Source: JAVKFF01 sp040226215 (lineage in GTDB: Bacteria; Pseudomonadota; Alphaproteobacteria; DSM-16000; Inquilinaceae). Taken from it: a DNA stretch of 29,162 bases. Each line of letters opens with the position of its first letter. Positions within the stretch are counted from its first letter, which is position 1. The DNA lies in NCBI GenBank assembly GCA_040226215.1, contig JAVKFF010000088.1, positions 1 through 29,162 of the forward strand, given 5' to 3'. The notes under the pieces were generated by a model. It was not told the DNA's origin. It saw nothing but the letters and a program-made list of their open reading frames with translations, and did not search any database. The translations under genes were made by a program, and so were the position numbers. Shown here one piece after another: positions 17,105 to 25,600 of this stretch.

Positions 17105-18442
17105 ATGCGTTACCTTGGACATGGTTCGTGGCTGTCGGCAGTGGCGCTGGCCGCCGCGGCCTTCGGCGCCCAGCCGGTGCCGGCGGCGGCACAGGATTTC
17201 TGCGAGGACGACAGCCGCGTCATGGGTGGCTGCACGGTCTCCATCCAGGATTTTCCCTGGCAGGTCTCGCTCGGCTTCCCGGGCAATTCCCGCTATGACG
17301 GGCATCTGTGCGGCGGCAGCGTGATCGAGGACACCTGGATCCTGACCGCGGCGCACTGTCTCGACTACGGCTCCAGCGTGGCCCGTCCGCGCGACATCAT
17401 CGTCTATGCCGGTTCCTCCAGCCTGGACGGCGGCGGCCGCGTCGTCGATGTCGAGCGCATCGTGCTGCATCCCGACTATGGCGGCGTCGGCCGCAACGAT
17501 ATCGCGCTCCTGGAGCTGATGAGCCCGATCGGCATCGCGCCCGTGCGCCTGGCCGCGCCCGGCGACCCGGTCGAACGGCCCGGCGCGCAGTCTGTCGTGA
17601 CCGGCTGGGGCCTCACGCCGCCATCCGGCGTGGCGCTCGGTCCCGGCAATCTGACCGTGGCGGAGCGCGCCTCAAGCAACCCGCCGCGCGGCTGGGCCGC
17701 CTCCCGCGTCCTGCTCGGTGCGGCTGTGCCGGTGGTCGACACCGCGCTGTGCGGCGCGCCCGGCGACAACTCCATCGTCTGCGCCGGTTTCGAGGAGGCG
17801 CGGGCGGATGCCTGCCGCGGCGACAGCGGTGGCCCGCTGCACGGCATCGACGAGCAGGGATACATCCAGATCGGCCTGGTGAGCGGCGGCAATTACTGTC
17901 ACCACGAAGGCGACCACTACGGCATCTATACGAGGGTTTCCGCCTATCGCGACTGGATCGAGGCGGAGATGAGCGGCGCCACGCCACCGCCGCCTCCGGT
18001 ACCGGACAAGCCGACGTCGGGCGGGCCGAATGTCGACCTGCCACCGACCTTCGGCTCTATGGACCTGGTGACCGGCTTCCTGCCCGACCCGCACGCCGTG
18101 CCGCTGCAGGCCGGCGGCGATCTGGACGCCACGGTGCTGGGCGGCAACTGTGTCGGCTTCGTCGCCGAGGCGCCGGACTTCCAGCTCACCTACGAGGCCG
18201 GCCAGCAATATCCGCTGCACATCTATGTCGAAGGGACGGCCGACACCACGCTGGCGGTGAGCGCGCCGGACGGACGCTGGTACTGCGACGACGACAGCGG
18301 CCAGGAGCTGAGCCCGGCGCTGACCTGGCAGGTGCCGTCGAGCGGCCGCTTCGATATCTATGTCGGCACCTACGATTCCCCGGAGCGGGCTGGATTTCCG
18401 GAGGTTACGCTCAATATCTCGGAGGTGTTCACCGGCCGCTAG
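17105..18442 (+). CDS. Exported trypsin-like serine protease (S1) with C-terminal PPC-like domain
   Basis: 445 residues. A signal peptide (about 1-29, ending PAAAQ) is followed by an S1 chymotrypsin-fold domain. The catalytic triad is His84 (TAAHC), Asp132 (NDIALLEL) and Ser241 (CRGDSGGPL). Asp235, six residues before Ser241, takes the trypsin pocket position 189, predicting cleavage after Arg or Lys. A Pro-rich hinge (292-300) leads to residues 320-445, a domain closely similar to the end of the preceding caspase (GFLPDP, LQAGG, Cys349, RWYCDDD, YVGTY, NISE). The N-terminus RVMGGCTV resembles an activation site, but Arg-Val replaces the classic Arg-Ile. The gene begins 44 bases after the caspase gene with GAGGGGGAG as ribosome-binding site; an operon is likely. 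Confidence 0.9.
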   Translation: MRYLGHGSWLSAVALAAAAFGAQPVPAAAQDFCEDDSRVMGGCTVSIQDFPWQVSLGFPGNSRYDGHLCGGSVIEDTWILTAAHCLDYGSSVARPRDIIVYAGSSSLDGGGRVVDVERIVLHPDYGGVGRNDIALLELMSPIGIAPVRLAAPGDPVERPGAQSVVTGWGLTPPSGVALGPGNLTVAERASSNPPRGWAASRVLLGAAVPVVDTALCGAPGDNSIVCAGFEEARADACRGDSGGPLHGIDEQGYIQIGLVSGGNYCHHEGDHYGIYTRVSAYRDWIEAEMSGATPPPPPVPDKPTSGGPNVDLPPTFGSMDLVTGFLPDPHAVPLQAGGDLDATVLGGNCVGFVAEAPDFQLTYEAGQQYPLHIYVEGTADTTLAVSAPDGRWYCDDDSGQELSPALTWQVPSSGRFDIYVGTYDSPERAGFPEVTLNISEVFTGR

Positions 18443-18463
18443 AAGCCGGGAGGCCTTGTTGCA

Positions 18464-18503
18464 CCGCCGTCGTCCCGGTCCGCGAAAGCGCCCGGGACGG
18501 CGG
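18464..18503 (+). repeat. Strong intercistronic hairpin after the protease pair
   Basis: CCGCCGTCGTCCCGG (18464-18478) pairs with CCGGGACGGCGG (18492-18503) except for a 3-nt bulge. An inner CGC-GAAA-GCG tetraloop hairpin sits at the tip. No T-run follows, so it may be a weak terminator or an mRNA 3' stabiliser separating the proteases from the transpeptidase gene. Confidence 0.55.
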
Positions 18504-18525
18504 CCACTTGACGAAGGGTGGGGTC

Positions 18526-19317
18526 ATGGTTGAGCGGATGCGACCGCGGCGGGGCCGGAGCCCCCTGATGCTGTTGATCGCGGTCGTCCTGTCGGCCTGC
18601 GTGCCGGCAGGGCCACCCGGGGACCTGACACACGGTGCCCCGCCGCAACTCGCCGAGGCACCACCGGAGATCACCAGCTTCCAGGGTTGGCTGGACGAGC
18701 ACGGCGTCGCCTACCGCGTGCCGCAAACCGGCAAGGCGATCATGGTCAACATCCCGGCCTTCGAGGTGATCGCCTTCGAGGATGGCGAGCCGGTGATGCG
18801 CAGCCCGGTGATCGTCGGCACGCCCTGGGACCAGACGCCGGTGATGGAGACCTACACCAGCGTCGTTCGCTTCCGCCCGACCTGGCGGCCGACGCCCGAC
18901 ATGGTGGCCTCGGGCGAGTACGAGGACAGGCTGTGGCCGCCAGGGCCGGAAAACCCGCTCGGCCTGCTGGCCATCCGGCTGGAGCCTGGCCTGCTGATCT
19001 ATCTGCACGGAACCAACCGGCCGGCGCTCTTCGAACGGGAGGATCGCGCGCTCAGCCATGGCTGCGTGCGTGTCGAGCGCTGGGACGAGCTTGCCGCCTG
19101 GGCGCTGGACGAGGATCTCGACTACATCTATCGCATGGCCAACGGCAACGGCACTGTCGACGTGCCGCCGGTGCCCTCGATCCCGGTTACGCTCGGCTAC
19201 TTCACGAGCTTCCCCGCCGACGATGGCACGCTGCGCCACTTCCCGGATATCTACTACCGCGAAGCCCAGGCGCTTCATGCATCGAACGGGGCCTTCCCGA
19301 TTCAGGTCCCGGAATGA
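18526..19317 (+). CDS. Lipoprotein L,D-transpeptidase (YkuD domain)
   Basis: 263 residues. A basic N-terminus and hydrophobic stretch end in the lipobox LSAC (Cys25), so it should be lipid-anchored and face the periplasm. The YkuD catalytic region has HGT (161-163) and SHGCVRV (177-183), with Cys180 as nucleophile. Such enzymes form 3-3 crosslinks in peptidoglycan or attach proteins to it. GKAIMVNIPAFEVIAFEDGE near residue 70 is the typical start of the domain. The start ATG follows GAAGGGTGGGG. It comes 83 bases after the trypsin-like gene, across a hairpin. A functional link to the proteases is possible but not shown. Confidence 0.9.
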   Translation: MVERMRPRRGRSPLMLLIAVVLSACVPAGPPGDLTHGAPPQLAEAPPEITSFQGWLDEHGVAYRVPQTGKAIMVNIPAFEVIAFEDGEPVMRSPVIVGTPWDQTPVMETYTSVVRFRPTWRPTPDMVASGEYEDRLWPPGPENPLGLLAIRLEPGLLIYLHGTNRPALFEREDRALSHGCVRVERWDELAAWALDEDLDYIYRMANGNGTVDVPPVPSIPVTLGYFTSFPADDGTLRHFPDIYYREAQALHASNGAFPIQVPE

Positions 19318-19393
19318 GGGCCATGGCTGGCGTGGAGACGGGGCTCGCCGCGGAGCCCGACCGGAACTTCGCTTAACTTCGCGCAATACCGGA

Positions 19394-19399
19394 TATAGT
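19394..19399 (+). promoter_or_regulatory. Possible -10 element before the sterol-desaturase-family gene
   Basis: TATAGT lies 54 bases before the ATG at 19453, in a locally AT-richer stretch. A poor -35 candidate, CTTAAC (19372-19377), stands 16 bases upstream. Only the -10 match is good. Confidence 0.3.
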
Positions 19400-19452
19400 C
19401 GTGGTCGTCAGCCAGGCCGTGCCGATCGCTGGCCAACCGTTGAGGACCACGC

Positions 19453-20361
19453 ATGCCGGGCAGAAAATCCTCCCTGCTGTACTGGGCGATCTCCTGGCTC
19501 TCGTGGCCCGTTCTCCTGGCGGTTTGCCTGGCCATCACCGGATGGGGGTTTTCGCTTGATCAGCCGGTGATATACTTCAACTTCGCGTATTTTGGCTTGG
19601 CGGTGTCGCTTTTTCTGCTCGAGCGCTTCATGCCGCATGAGCGTCTATGGTTGGATTACGACGGCCAATTACTGAGCGATATCGGCCATACCTTGCTGAG
19701 CAAGGGAACGGTACAGGGACTGTTCATCTTTGGCGGCTTGATCGGTCTTGCGGATTTCCTGGAAGCATCCGAGGAGGCCAGATCCGGGCCCTGGCCACAT
19801 CACTGGCCCATGGTCCTGCAGATCGTTCTGGCGCTGATATTCGCCGAGCTGTTCCTGTACTGGGCGCATAGAATTGCGCATGAATGGTACCCGCTGTGGC
19901 GGTTCCACGCCATTCACCACAGTGTCGGGCGGCTCTGGATCTTCAACGCCGGCCGCTTCCACTTCTTCGACAGCCTGGTGAGCATCCTGGTCGGGATCAT
20001 GCCCCTGATCATGCTTGGCGCGACGGCGGAGATCATACAATGGCTCAGCGCCGTGACGGCTTTCATCGGCATGCTCACGCACTGCAACGTGGACATGCGG
20101 TTTGGACCGCTATCCTGGGTGTTCAACACGCCGGCCCTGCACCGCTGGCATCACAGCAGGGACTTGCGAGAGGGAAACAGGAATTACGGAGAGAACATCA
20201 TGATGTGGGACATCGTCTTCCGGTCCTACATCAACCCAAGCCACCGGCCGCCGGTGAATATCGGGACCAGTGACTCCATACCCGCCAATTTCTTCAGGCA
20301 GCTGACCTGGCCGTTCGTCAGGGCGGTTCGGGACGGGAAAGTGGCCGATCCCCGATCGTGA
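19453..20361 (+). CDS. Sterol desaturase / fatty-acid hydroxylase family membrane enzyme
   Basis: 302 residues with several membrane spans. The histidine clusters of the family are all present: HRIAH (139-143), HAIHH (152-156) and HRWHH (230-234). They bind a di-iron centre that hydroxylates or desaturates lipids, sterols, hopanoids, carotenoids or ether lipids at the membrane using O2. The ending (ENIMMWDIVFRSYINPSHRPP) is typical. GAGGA precedes the ATG. Codon use is visibly less GC-biased than in the neighbours (many TTG, ATA, TTT, GAT), which may mean recent acquisition. It runs towards the leftward KSTD-like operon and ends 118 bases from it. The substrate is unknown. Confidence 0.87.
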   Translation: MPGRKSSLLYWAISWLSWPVLLAVCLAITGWGFSLDQPVIYFNFAYFGLAVSLFLLERFMPHERLWLDYDGQLLSDIGHTLLSKGTVQGLFIFGGLIGLADFLEASEEARSGPWPHHWPMVLQIVLALIFAELFLYWAHRIAHEWYPLWRFHAIHHSVGRLWIFNAGRFHFFDSLVSILVGIMPLIMLGATAEIIQWLSAVTAFIGMLTHCNVDMRFGPLSWVFNTPALHRWHHSRDLREGNRNYGENIMMWDIVFRSYINPSHRPPVNIGTSDSIPANFFRQLTWPFVRAVRDGKVADPRS

Positions 20362-20406
20362 TCTGGGGGATCGCCGGAATGTAATGAGTATTCATCTAGG
20401 CGAAAT

Positions 20407-20453
20407 CCCGGAACCGGCACGGCAACCGGCACGGCAACCGGCACGGTTCCGGG
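20407..20453. terminator. Hairpin with 12-bp tandem repeats between convergent genes
   Basis: CCCGGAACCG (20407-20416) and CGGTTCCGGG (20444-20453) are perfect 10-bp inverted arms. The interval 20412-20447 consists of three copies of AACCGGCACGGC, the last ending in T. It lies between two converging transcripts, so a bidirectional stop is plausible, although neither side has a clear T-run. Confidence 0.45.
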
Positions 20454-20478
20454 GCAGGTGTTGGCATCGCGCAGGGCG

Positions 20479-20943
20479 CTACCTGTCCGCCAGCCAGGGA
20501 TAGCGGTCCTTGTCCTTGCCGGCATAGTCCGGGTCGAGATAGATGAAGCAGCGCTGGATCTTCCAGTCGCGGATCTCGAAGACGTCGCACCAGCATCCCG
20601 CACCCCATTCGGGAACGCCGGCGCGCCACGGCCCGTCCCGGTGCTCGCCATGGCTGGTGCCCTCGCAGACGATGACGTCCGAGCCGGAGAACACCCAGTT
20701 GAAGTGCGAGTAGTGGTGCACGATGCTCTTCAGCGTGCCGCCGACATCGCCGAACAGCTTGCCGATCTGCTCCCTGCCGCTGGCGATGCCCCATTTGGGG
20801 AAATAGACCTGGGCGTCCTCGGCGAAGAGGTCGAGGATCGACCCGCCGGTCGAGGTGACGCCGCCATTGTCGAAGGCCTTGAGGTATTCGATGGCGACCG
20901 ACTTGCGCTGCTCGTCGGTCATGGTCTGTGTGGTGAGGGCCAT
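20479..20943 (-). CDS. NTF2/SnoaL-like protein (ketosteroid-isomerase-type fold)
   Basis: 154 residues from ATG 20943, preceded by GGAGAAG. The pattern fits the NTF2-like superfamily: a helical start (DEQRKSVAIEYLKAFDNGG), LDLFAEDAQVYFPKWGIASGREQI, the alternating strands VHHYSHFNWVFSGSDVIVCEGTSHG, then DVFEIRDWKIQRCFIYLDPDYAGKD. The superfamily includes SnoaL cyclases, ketosteroid isomerases and limonene-epoxide hydrolases as well as non-enzymatic members. It is the last gene of the leftward importer/flavoprotein operon, 53 bases after the flavoprotein. I infer an isomerase, hydratase or binding step on the flavoprotein's substrate or product; a specific reaction cannot be read from sequence. 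Confidence 0.83.
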   Translation of the reverse strand: MALTTQTMTDEQRKSVAIEYLKAFDNGGVTSTGGSILDLFAEDAQVYFPKWGIASGREQIGKLFGDVGGTLKSIVHHYSHFNWVFSGSDVIVCEGTSHGEHRDGPWRAGVPEWGAGCWCDVFEIRDWKIQRCFIYLDPDYAGKDKDRYPWLADR

Positions 20944-20963
20944 AGTCCGTCTTCTCCGTGAAT

Positions 20964-20979
20964 GGGGGCGGGTGCCCCC
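20964..20979 (-). repeat. Small hairpin between flavoprotein and NTF2-like genes
   Basis: GGGGGC (20964-20969) and GCCCCC (20974-20979) form a 6-bp stem with a 4-nt loop, just after the flavoprotein stop. It probably shapes mRNA stability rather than terminating, because no T-run follows on the minus strand. Confidence 0.45.
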
Positions 20980-20996
20980 TTGGTTCCCGCTTCCGC

Positions 20997-22670
20997 TCAG
21001 TTGGCGATCTTGACCCGCTCCTGGTGCGCGGCGTTGGCCGCCAGATAGGCGAAGGCGTAGATCGGGCCGAGCGTGGCGCCGCCGGCCCAGTAGGCCCGGG
21101 CCGAGGCCGAGGCGACGCAGTTGCCGACGCCGTAGAGGCCGGGCACCGGCCGGTTCATCATGTCCACGACCTTGCCGTCCGGCGTCGTCTTCGGCCCGCC
21201 CTTGGTATCGAGATTGCCACCGGTCAGGAGGGCGGCGTAGTAGGGGCCGCTGCCGCTGAACGGGTACATGGTCGGATTGGGGCCGGCGGGATCCTCGCAG
21301 GCCGGGCCGTTGAACAGCTGCTCCACCGCCCGCTCGCCGCGCTTGAAGTCGAGGTCCTTGCCGGTCGAGGCGAAGTCGTTGAAGCGCCTGATGGTCGCCG
21401 CCAGGTTGCTCGCGAAGTCGGGCTTCAGCCGCATGCCGCCGGTATGGCCCTCGATCTGCGCCAGCCGCGCGTCGATGTTGCGCGCCAGCTCCTCCAGCGT
21501 ATTGCCCTTGACGACATGGCGGTCGTCGGTGCCGGGCGGCACGATGAAGCGGCCGTACTCGTCGGACGCGGAGTGCTGCTGGCTGCGCTCGTCCCAGACC
21601 GCGGCCAGCACCAGGTTGGGGTAGGAACTGGTGGTCGGATCCCATTTGAAGAAGGCCTGGGCGGACTCGTTGTAGGCCAGCTTCTCGTTGGTGACACGCT
21701 TGCCCTCCATGGAGACGTAGATCATGGAGTCGCCCGACGGCGAGAAGGTGCCGATCAGGTTGGGATCGCGGGCGATCGCCTTTTCCAGAATGATCGGGCA
21801 CATCCAGGAATAGTTCATGTTGCGCAAGGGCACGCCGAGCGCACTGGCGATGTAGACGAGGTCGCCCTCGTTGGTTGGGGCCGCGCAGCCACCACCGACC
21901 GGCGCCGACAGGTAGTTCTTGCGCAGCTCCACATCGTGGGTGAAGCCGCCCGAGGCGAAGATCACCGCCTTGCGGGCCTGGAAGCGATAGGTGCCGCCGT
22001 CGACGCTGTCGGCCTCGACGCCGATCACCTCGCCGGCGGCATTGGTGATGACCCGCTGCACGCGGTGGCCGGTGCGGATGTCCACGCCCTCGCGGCGGGC
22101 GCTGTCGGACATGGTCTGGATGGCCACGGCGCCGCCGTCCGACATGCTCTCCCGCGCCCCCTTGGGCACCAGCACCCGGCCCATCGGCGCCTTGTCCTCG
22201 GGCAGCTCGGCCCAGTAGTCCGGCACCTGGGCGCAGTGGCGGTACTCCAGCGCCCCGCGCTCGGCCAGCAACTCGACCGCCGGCGAGGCATGGTCGTAGA
22301 TCGCCTCGTAGTGGGCGTACTCCCACGGGTCGATACCGAGATGCGGGTCGTTGGGGTTGTAGGCCTCCGGCCGCGACAGCTTGGCCATGTATTTCAGGCA
22401 GTCGATCTTGTTGTCGACGATGCCCTGGGCCTGCATCTGCTTGTTGTTGGGCACCCAGTACCAGTGCGCCGCCTTGCGCGTGGTGCCTCCGAGCTGCTGC
22501 GCCTTCTCCAGCAGCAGCACCTTGTTGCCAAGCCAGGTGCTGAACAGCGCCGAGGCGAGGCCGCCGCCGCCGCCGCCGACGACGATCATGTCGAACTCGC
22601 CATGAAACGGGCCGTGGACCTGGGCCGGCCGGGCATTCTTGCGGGCTGCCACATTGAACGGTTCGGGCAC
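20997..22670 (-). CDS. FAD flavoprotein, 3-ketosteroid delta1-dehydrogenase / fumarate-reductase type (internal start)
   Basis: 557 residues if translation begins at GTG 22670, which has AGGAGGA at 22677-22683, six bases away. DMIVVGGGGGGLASA (28-41) is the FAD dinucleotide fold; LLLEKAQQLGGTT binds the cofactor. YWVPNN (71-76) and GNCVASASARAYWAGGATLGP (517 onwards) match 3-ketosteroid delta1-dehydrogenases (KSTD). Tyr527 and Gly531 keep the Tyr-x3-Gly spacing of the catalytic Tyr487/Gly491 of Rhodococcus KSTD. KSTDs introduce a C1-C2 double bond in ring A of 3-keto steroids; relatives act on other cyclic or unsaturated carbonyl compounds. No signal peptide, so cytoplasmic. The same frame continues upstream without a stop into the transporter. 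Confidence 0.85.
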   Translation of the reverse strand: MPEPFNVAARKNARPAQVHGPFHGEFDMIVVGGGGGGLASALFSTWLGNKVLLLEKAQQLGGTTRKAAHWYWVPNNKQMQAQGIVDNKIDCLKYMAKLSRPEAYNPNDPHLGIDPWEYAHYEAIYDHASPAVELLAERGALEYRHCAQVPDYWAELPEDKAPMGRVLVPKGARESMSDGGAVAIQTMSDSARREGVDIRTGHRVQRVITNAAGEVIGVEADSVDGGTYRFQARKAVIFASGGFTHDVELRKNYLSAPVGGGCAAPTNEGDLVYIASALGVPLRNMNYSWMCPIILEKAIARDPNLIGTFSPSGDSMIYVSMEGKRVTNEKLAYNESAQAFFKWDPTTSSYPNLVLAAVWDERSQQHSASDEYGRFIVPPGTDDRHVVKGNTLEELARNIDARLAQIEGHTGGMRLKPDFASNLAATIRRFNDFASTGKDLDFKRGERAVEQLFNGPACEDPAGPNPTMYPFSGSGPYYAALLTGGNLDTKGGPKTTPDGKVVDMMNRPVPGLYGVGNCVASASARAYWAGGATLGPIYAFAYLAANAAHQERVKIAN

Positions 22671-25600
22671 TTCTCTTCCTCCTGGAACATGCGGGTTGGC
22701 GGTGGCCGCGTCGGACTGCAGGGCTGTCGGCTGCCCGGACTGGCCCGGACGCAGAAGCGGCGTGACGATGGGCGGCGGCGCGGCGCGGGGGACCTGCCGC
22801 TCGCTGTAGTCGACCGGTGGCGGCGCCGGCGGAGTGGCGGTCGGCCGCTGGGCGGATTGCGGCAGCAGCGTCGGCGTCACCGTGGGCGGCGGCGCCGGGC
22901 TCTCATCTCGCGGTGGCTCGGCAGGCGTCGGTGCGGGCGGCTCCGCCGGTTCTTTCGGCGCGGGAGCCGGCATGGCGATGGCCGCCGGCTGGTGATCCGC
23001 CGGCTGGTGATCCGAGGTCACGCTCGCCGGGCGTTGTGCAGGGGCGGGCGCGGCCTGGCGGGCGACGGTCTGCGCCGGGGCGTCGAAGCCGCCGTCATAG
23101 GGCGCGCCGCCGGCGACGGCCAGGGCGCCTCCAGCCATGGCGCCGCCCAGCGGTCGCGCCTCACCGGCCGGGGCCGGGTAGGGGGCGTGCGGCCGGCCGA
23201 GAGCGAGGCGCAGGCGTGGCAGCTTGCCGGCATAGAGCAGGATGGCGAGCAGGGTCAGCGCGCCGGAGATGATGCTGCCGAAGGCCGTGGAGAGGCCGAG
23301 GAACGGCATGATGTTGGTGATCAGCGCGAAGAACAGAGCGCCGAGCAAGGCGCCGATGAAGGAGCCGCGGCCGCCGGTCAGCGCCGCCCCGCCGAGCACC
23401 GCCGCGGCGATGCTGACGAGGGTGAAGCCGCTGCCGACCGTCGGGTGGCCGACCCCGACCTCGGAGGAGAGGAAGAGGCCGGCGACGGCGGCGAGCAGGC
23501 CGGACATCACGTAGGCGCGGAAATGCACCGCGCCGATGCGCACGCCATTGCGCCGGGCGGCCTCGCCCCGGAAACCGGTCGCCCTGAGCGCCAGGCCGCT
23601 GCGCGACCGGTAGAGCCAGAGGTCGAGCAGGCAGGCGAGCACGACGATGCCGATGATCGAGACCGGCACGAACTCGACGCGGGTCGACAGCACGGCCATG
23701 AAATCCGGATGCACGAAGCCCGCCGGGATCGGCCGGAAATAGAGCGCCACGCCCTGCAGCACGCTGAGCATGGCGATGGTGGTGATGACCGGGTTGATCC
23801 TGAGCCCGCGGATCATGCCGCCATTGACGATGCCGACGAGGAGGCCGATGCCCAGACACGCCCCGGTGCCCAGCAGCACGCCGGCCAGGCTGGCGTCGCC
23901 GGCGATCAGGTAGGAGGCGGCGACGACCACGACGCTCATCAGCGAACCGACCGATATGTCGAAGCCGCCGACCATCAGGGCGTTCAGCTGCGCCATGGCG
24001 ACCAGCGCCAGCGGCACGGTCGCCAGCAGCAGGTGCCGGGCGTTGCGGGTGGACAGGAAGGCGTCGGATTCCGAGGCCGCGTAGCCGCCGACCAGCAGGA
24101 TGAGCAGCAGCAGGAAGGCGAGCGGGCTCCACCACCTGGTACGCAGGCCGGCCCAGCCGCCGGTGGCGCGGCGCGGCGTCGCCGCCTCGTCGGGCCGGCC
24201 GCCCTCGTCGACGGCGCGGGAGGTGATGAAGGACGAGACGATGTTGGGCTCCGTCACCGCGTCGCCCTCGAGCTCGCGGATCACGCGGCCCTTGGAGAAG
24301 ACGAAGACGCGGTCGCAGATGCCCGCCAGTTCCAGGGCGTCCGAGGAGCGCACCACGAAGGCCGTGCCGCCGTCTGCCTTGGCGCGCATCGCCTGGTAGA
24401 TGTCGAAGCGGGCGTTGGCGTCCACGCCCTGGGTCGGCTCGTCGATGAGCACGGCCGAGGCCTTGTGCAGGAAGGAACGGGCGAGCACGCTCTTCTGGGC
24501 GTTGCCGCCGGACAGCGAGCGGATCGGCTGCTCCAGCGTGGCGGTGACGATGCCCAGCCGGTCGATCAGTTCCCGGGTCCTCGCCTCCTCGCGCCGGGAA
24601 TTGACCACGCCGGCGGTGGAGAAGTCGCCCAGCACCTGCAGGGTGATGTTCTCGCGCACGCCCAGTTCGGGGAAGATCGACTCCGTCGCGCGGTCGCCCG
24701 ACAGCATCATCACGCCGGCGTTGATGGCCCGCTCCGGCGCGTTGAGCGGCACCGGCCGGCCGTCGCAGGTGACCTCGCCGGCGGCGTCCTCGAAGCCGGC
24801 GATCGCACGCAGCGCCTCGTGCTGGCCGTTGCCCTCGGCACCGGCGAAGCCGATGATCTCGCCCCGGTGCAGCTCGAAGGAGACGTCCTGGAAGCGGGCG
24901 CCGGAGAGGCCGCGCACGGACAGGCAGACATCGGCGCGGCGGGCGGCGAGGCCCTGCTTGGGCGGATATTCGGTGTCGATGGGCCGGCCGACCATCAGCG
25001 AGATCAGCTGGTCCTCCGACAGGTCGGAGACGCCGTGGGTGCCCTGGAAGACGCCGTCGCGCAGCACCGACACCCGGTCGGCCAGCGACAGGATCTCCGG
25101 CAGCCGGTGGGAGACGTAGACGACTGTGGTGCCGTTGGCGACGATGCGCCGCACGATCGTGTGCAGCGTCTCGACGTCGTGGATGTCGAGCGAGGTGGTC
25201 GGCTCGTCGAGCAGCAGCACCTTGGGGCGCAGCACCAGCGCCTTGACGATCTCCAGAAACTGCTTCTGCGGCGGCGACAGGGTCTCGACCAGGGCCGAGG
25301 GATCGATGGCGAGGTTGTACGGGCGCAGCTCCTCCAGCGCCCAGTACTGCATCTCCCGGTAGGAGATGGTGTCGCTGAGCGTCGCCAGATAGAGGTTCTG
25401 CGCCACGGTGAGCTCGGGCACCAGCGAGGTGTCCTGATAGACCGTGGCCAGGCCCATCTCGCGCGCCAGGTTGGGGTCGGCGGTGGCGAGCCGGCGGCCG
25501 GCGATCTCCACCGTGCCAGTGTCCGGCGCCAGCGCACCGGCGGCGATCTTGAGCAGGGTCGACTTGCCCGAGCCGTTCTCGCCCAGGATGGCGTGGACCT

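Noticed and set aside
15495..17192. Leftward open frame opposite the caspase gene
   Set aside because: No motif or signal; the plus strand encodes intact caspase catalytic residues in the same stretch.
18464..18503. Rho-independent terminator after the trypsin-like gene
   Set aside because: The hairpin is strong but no T-run follows, so I record it only as an intercistronic hairpin.
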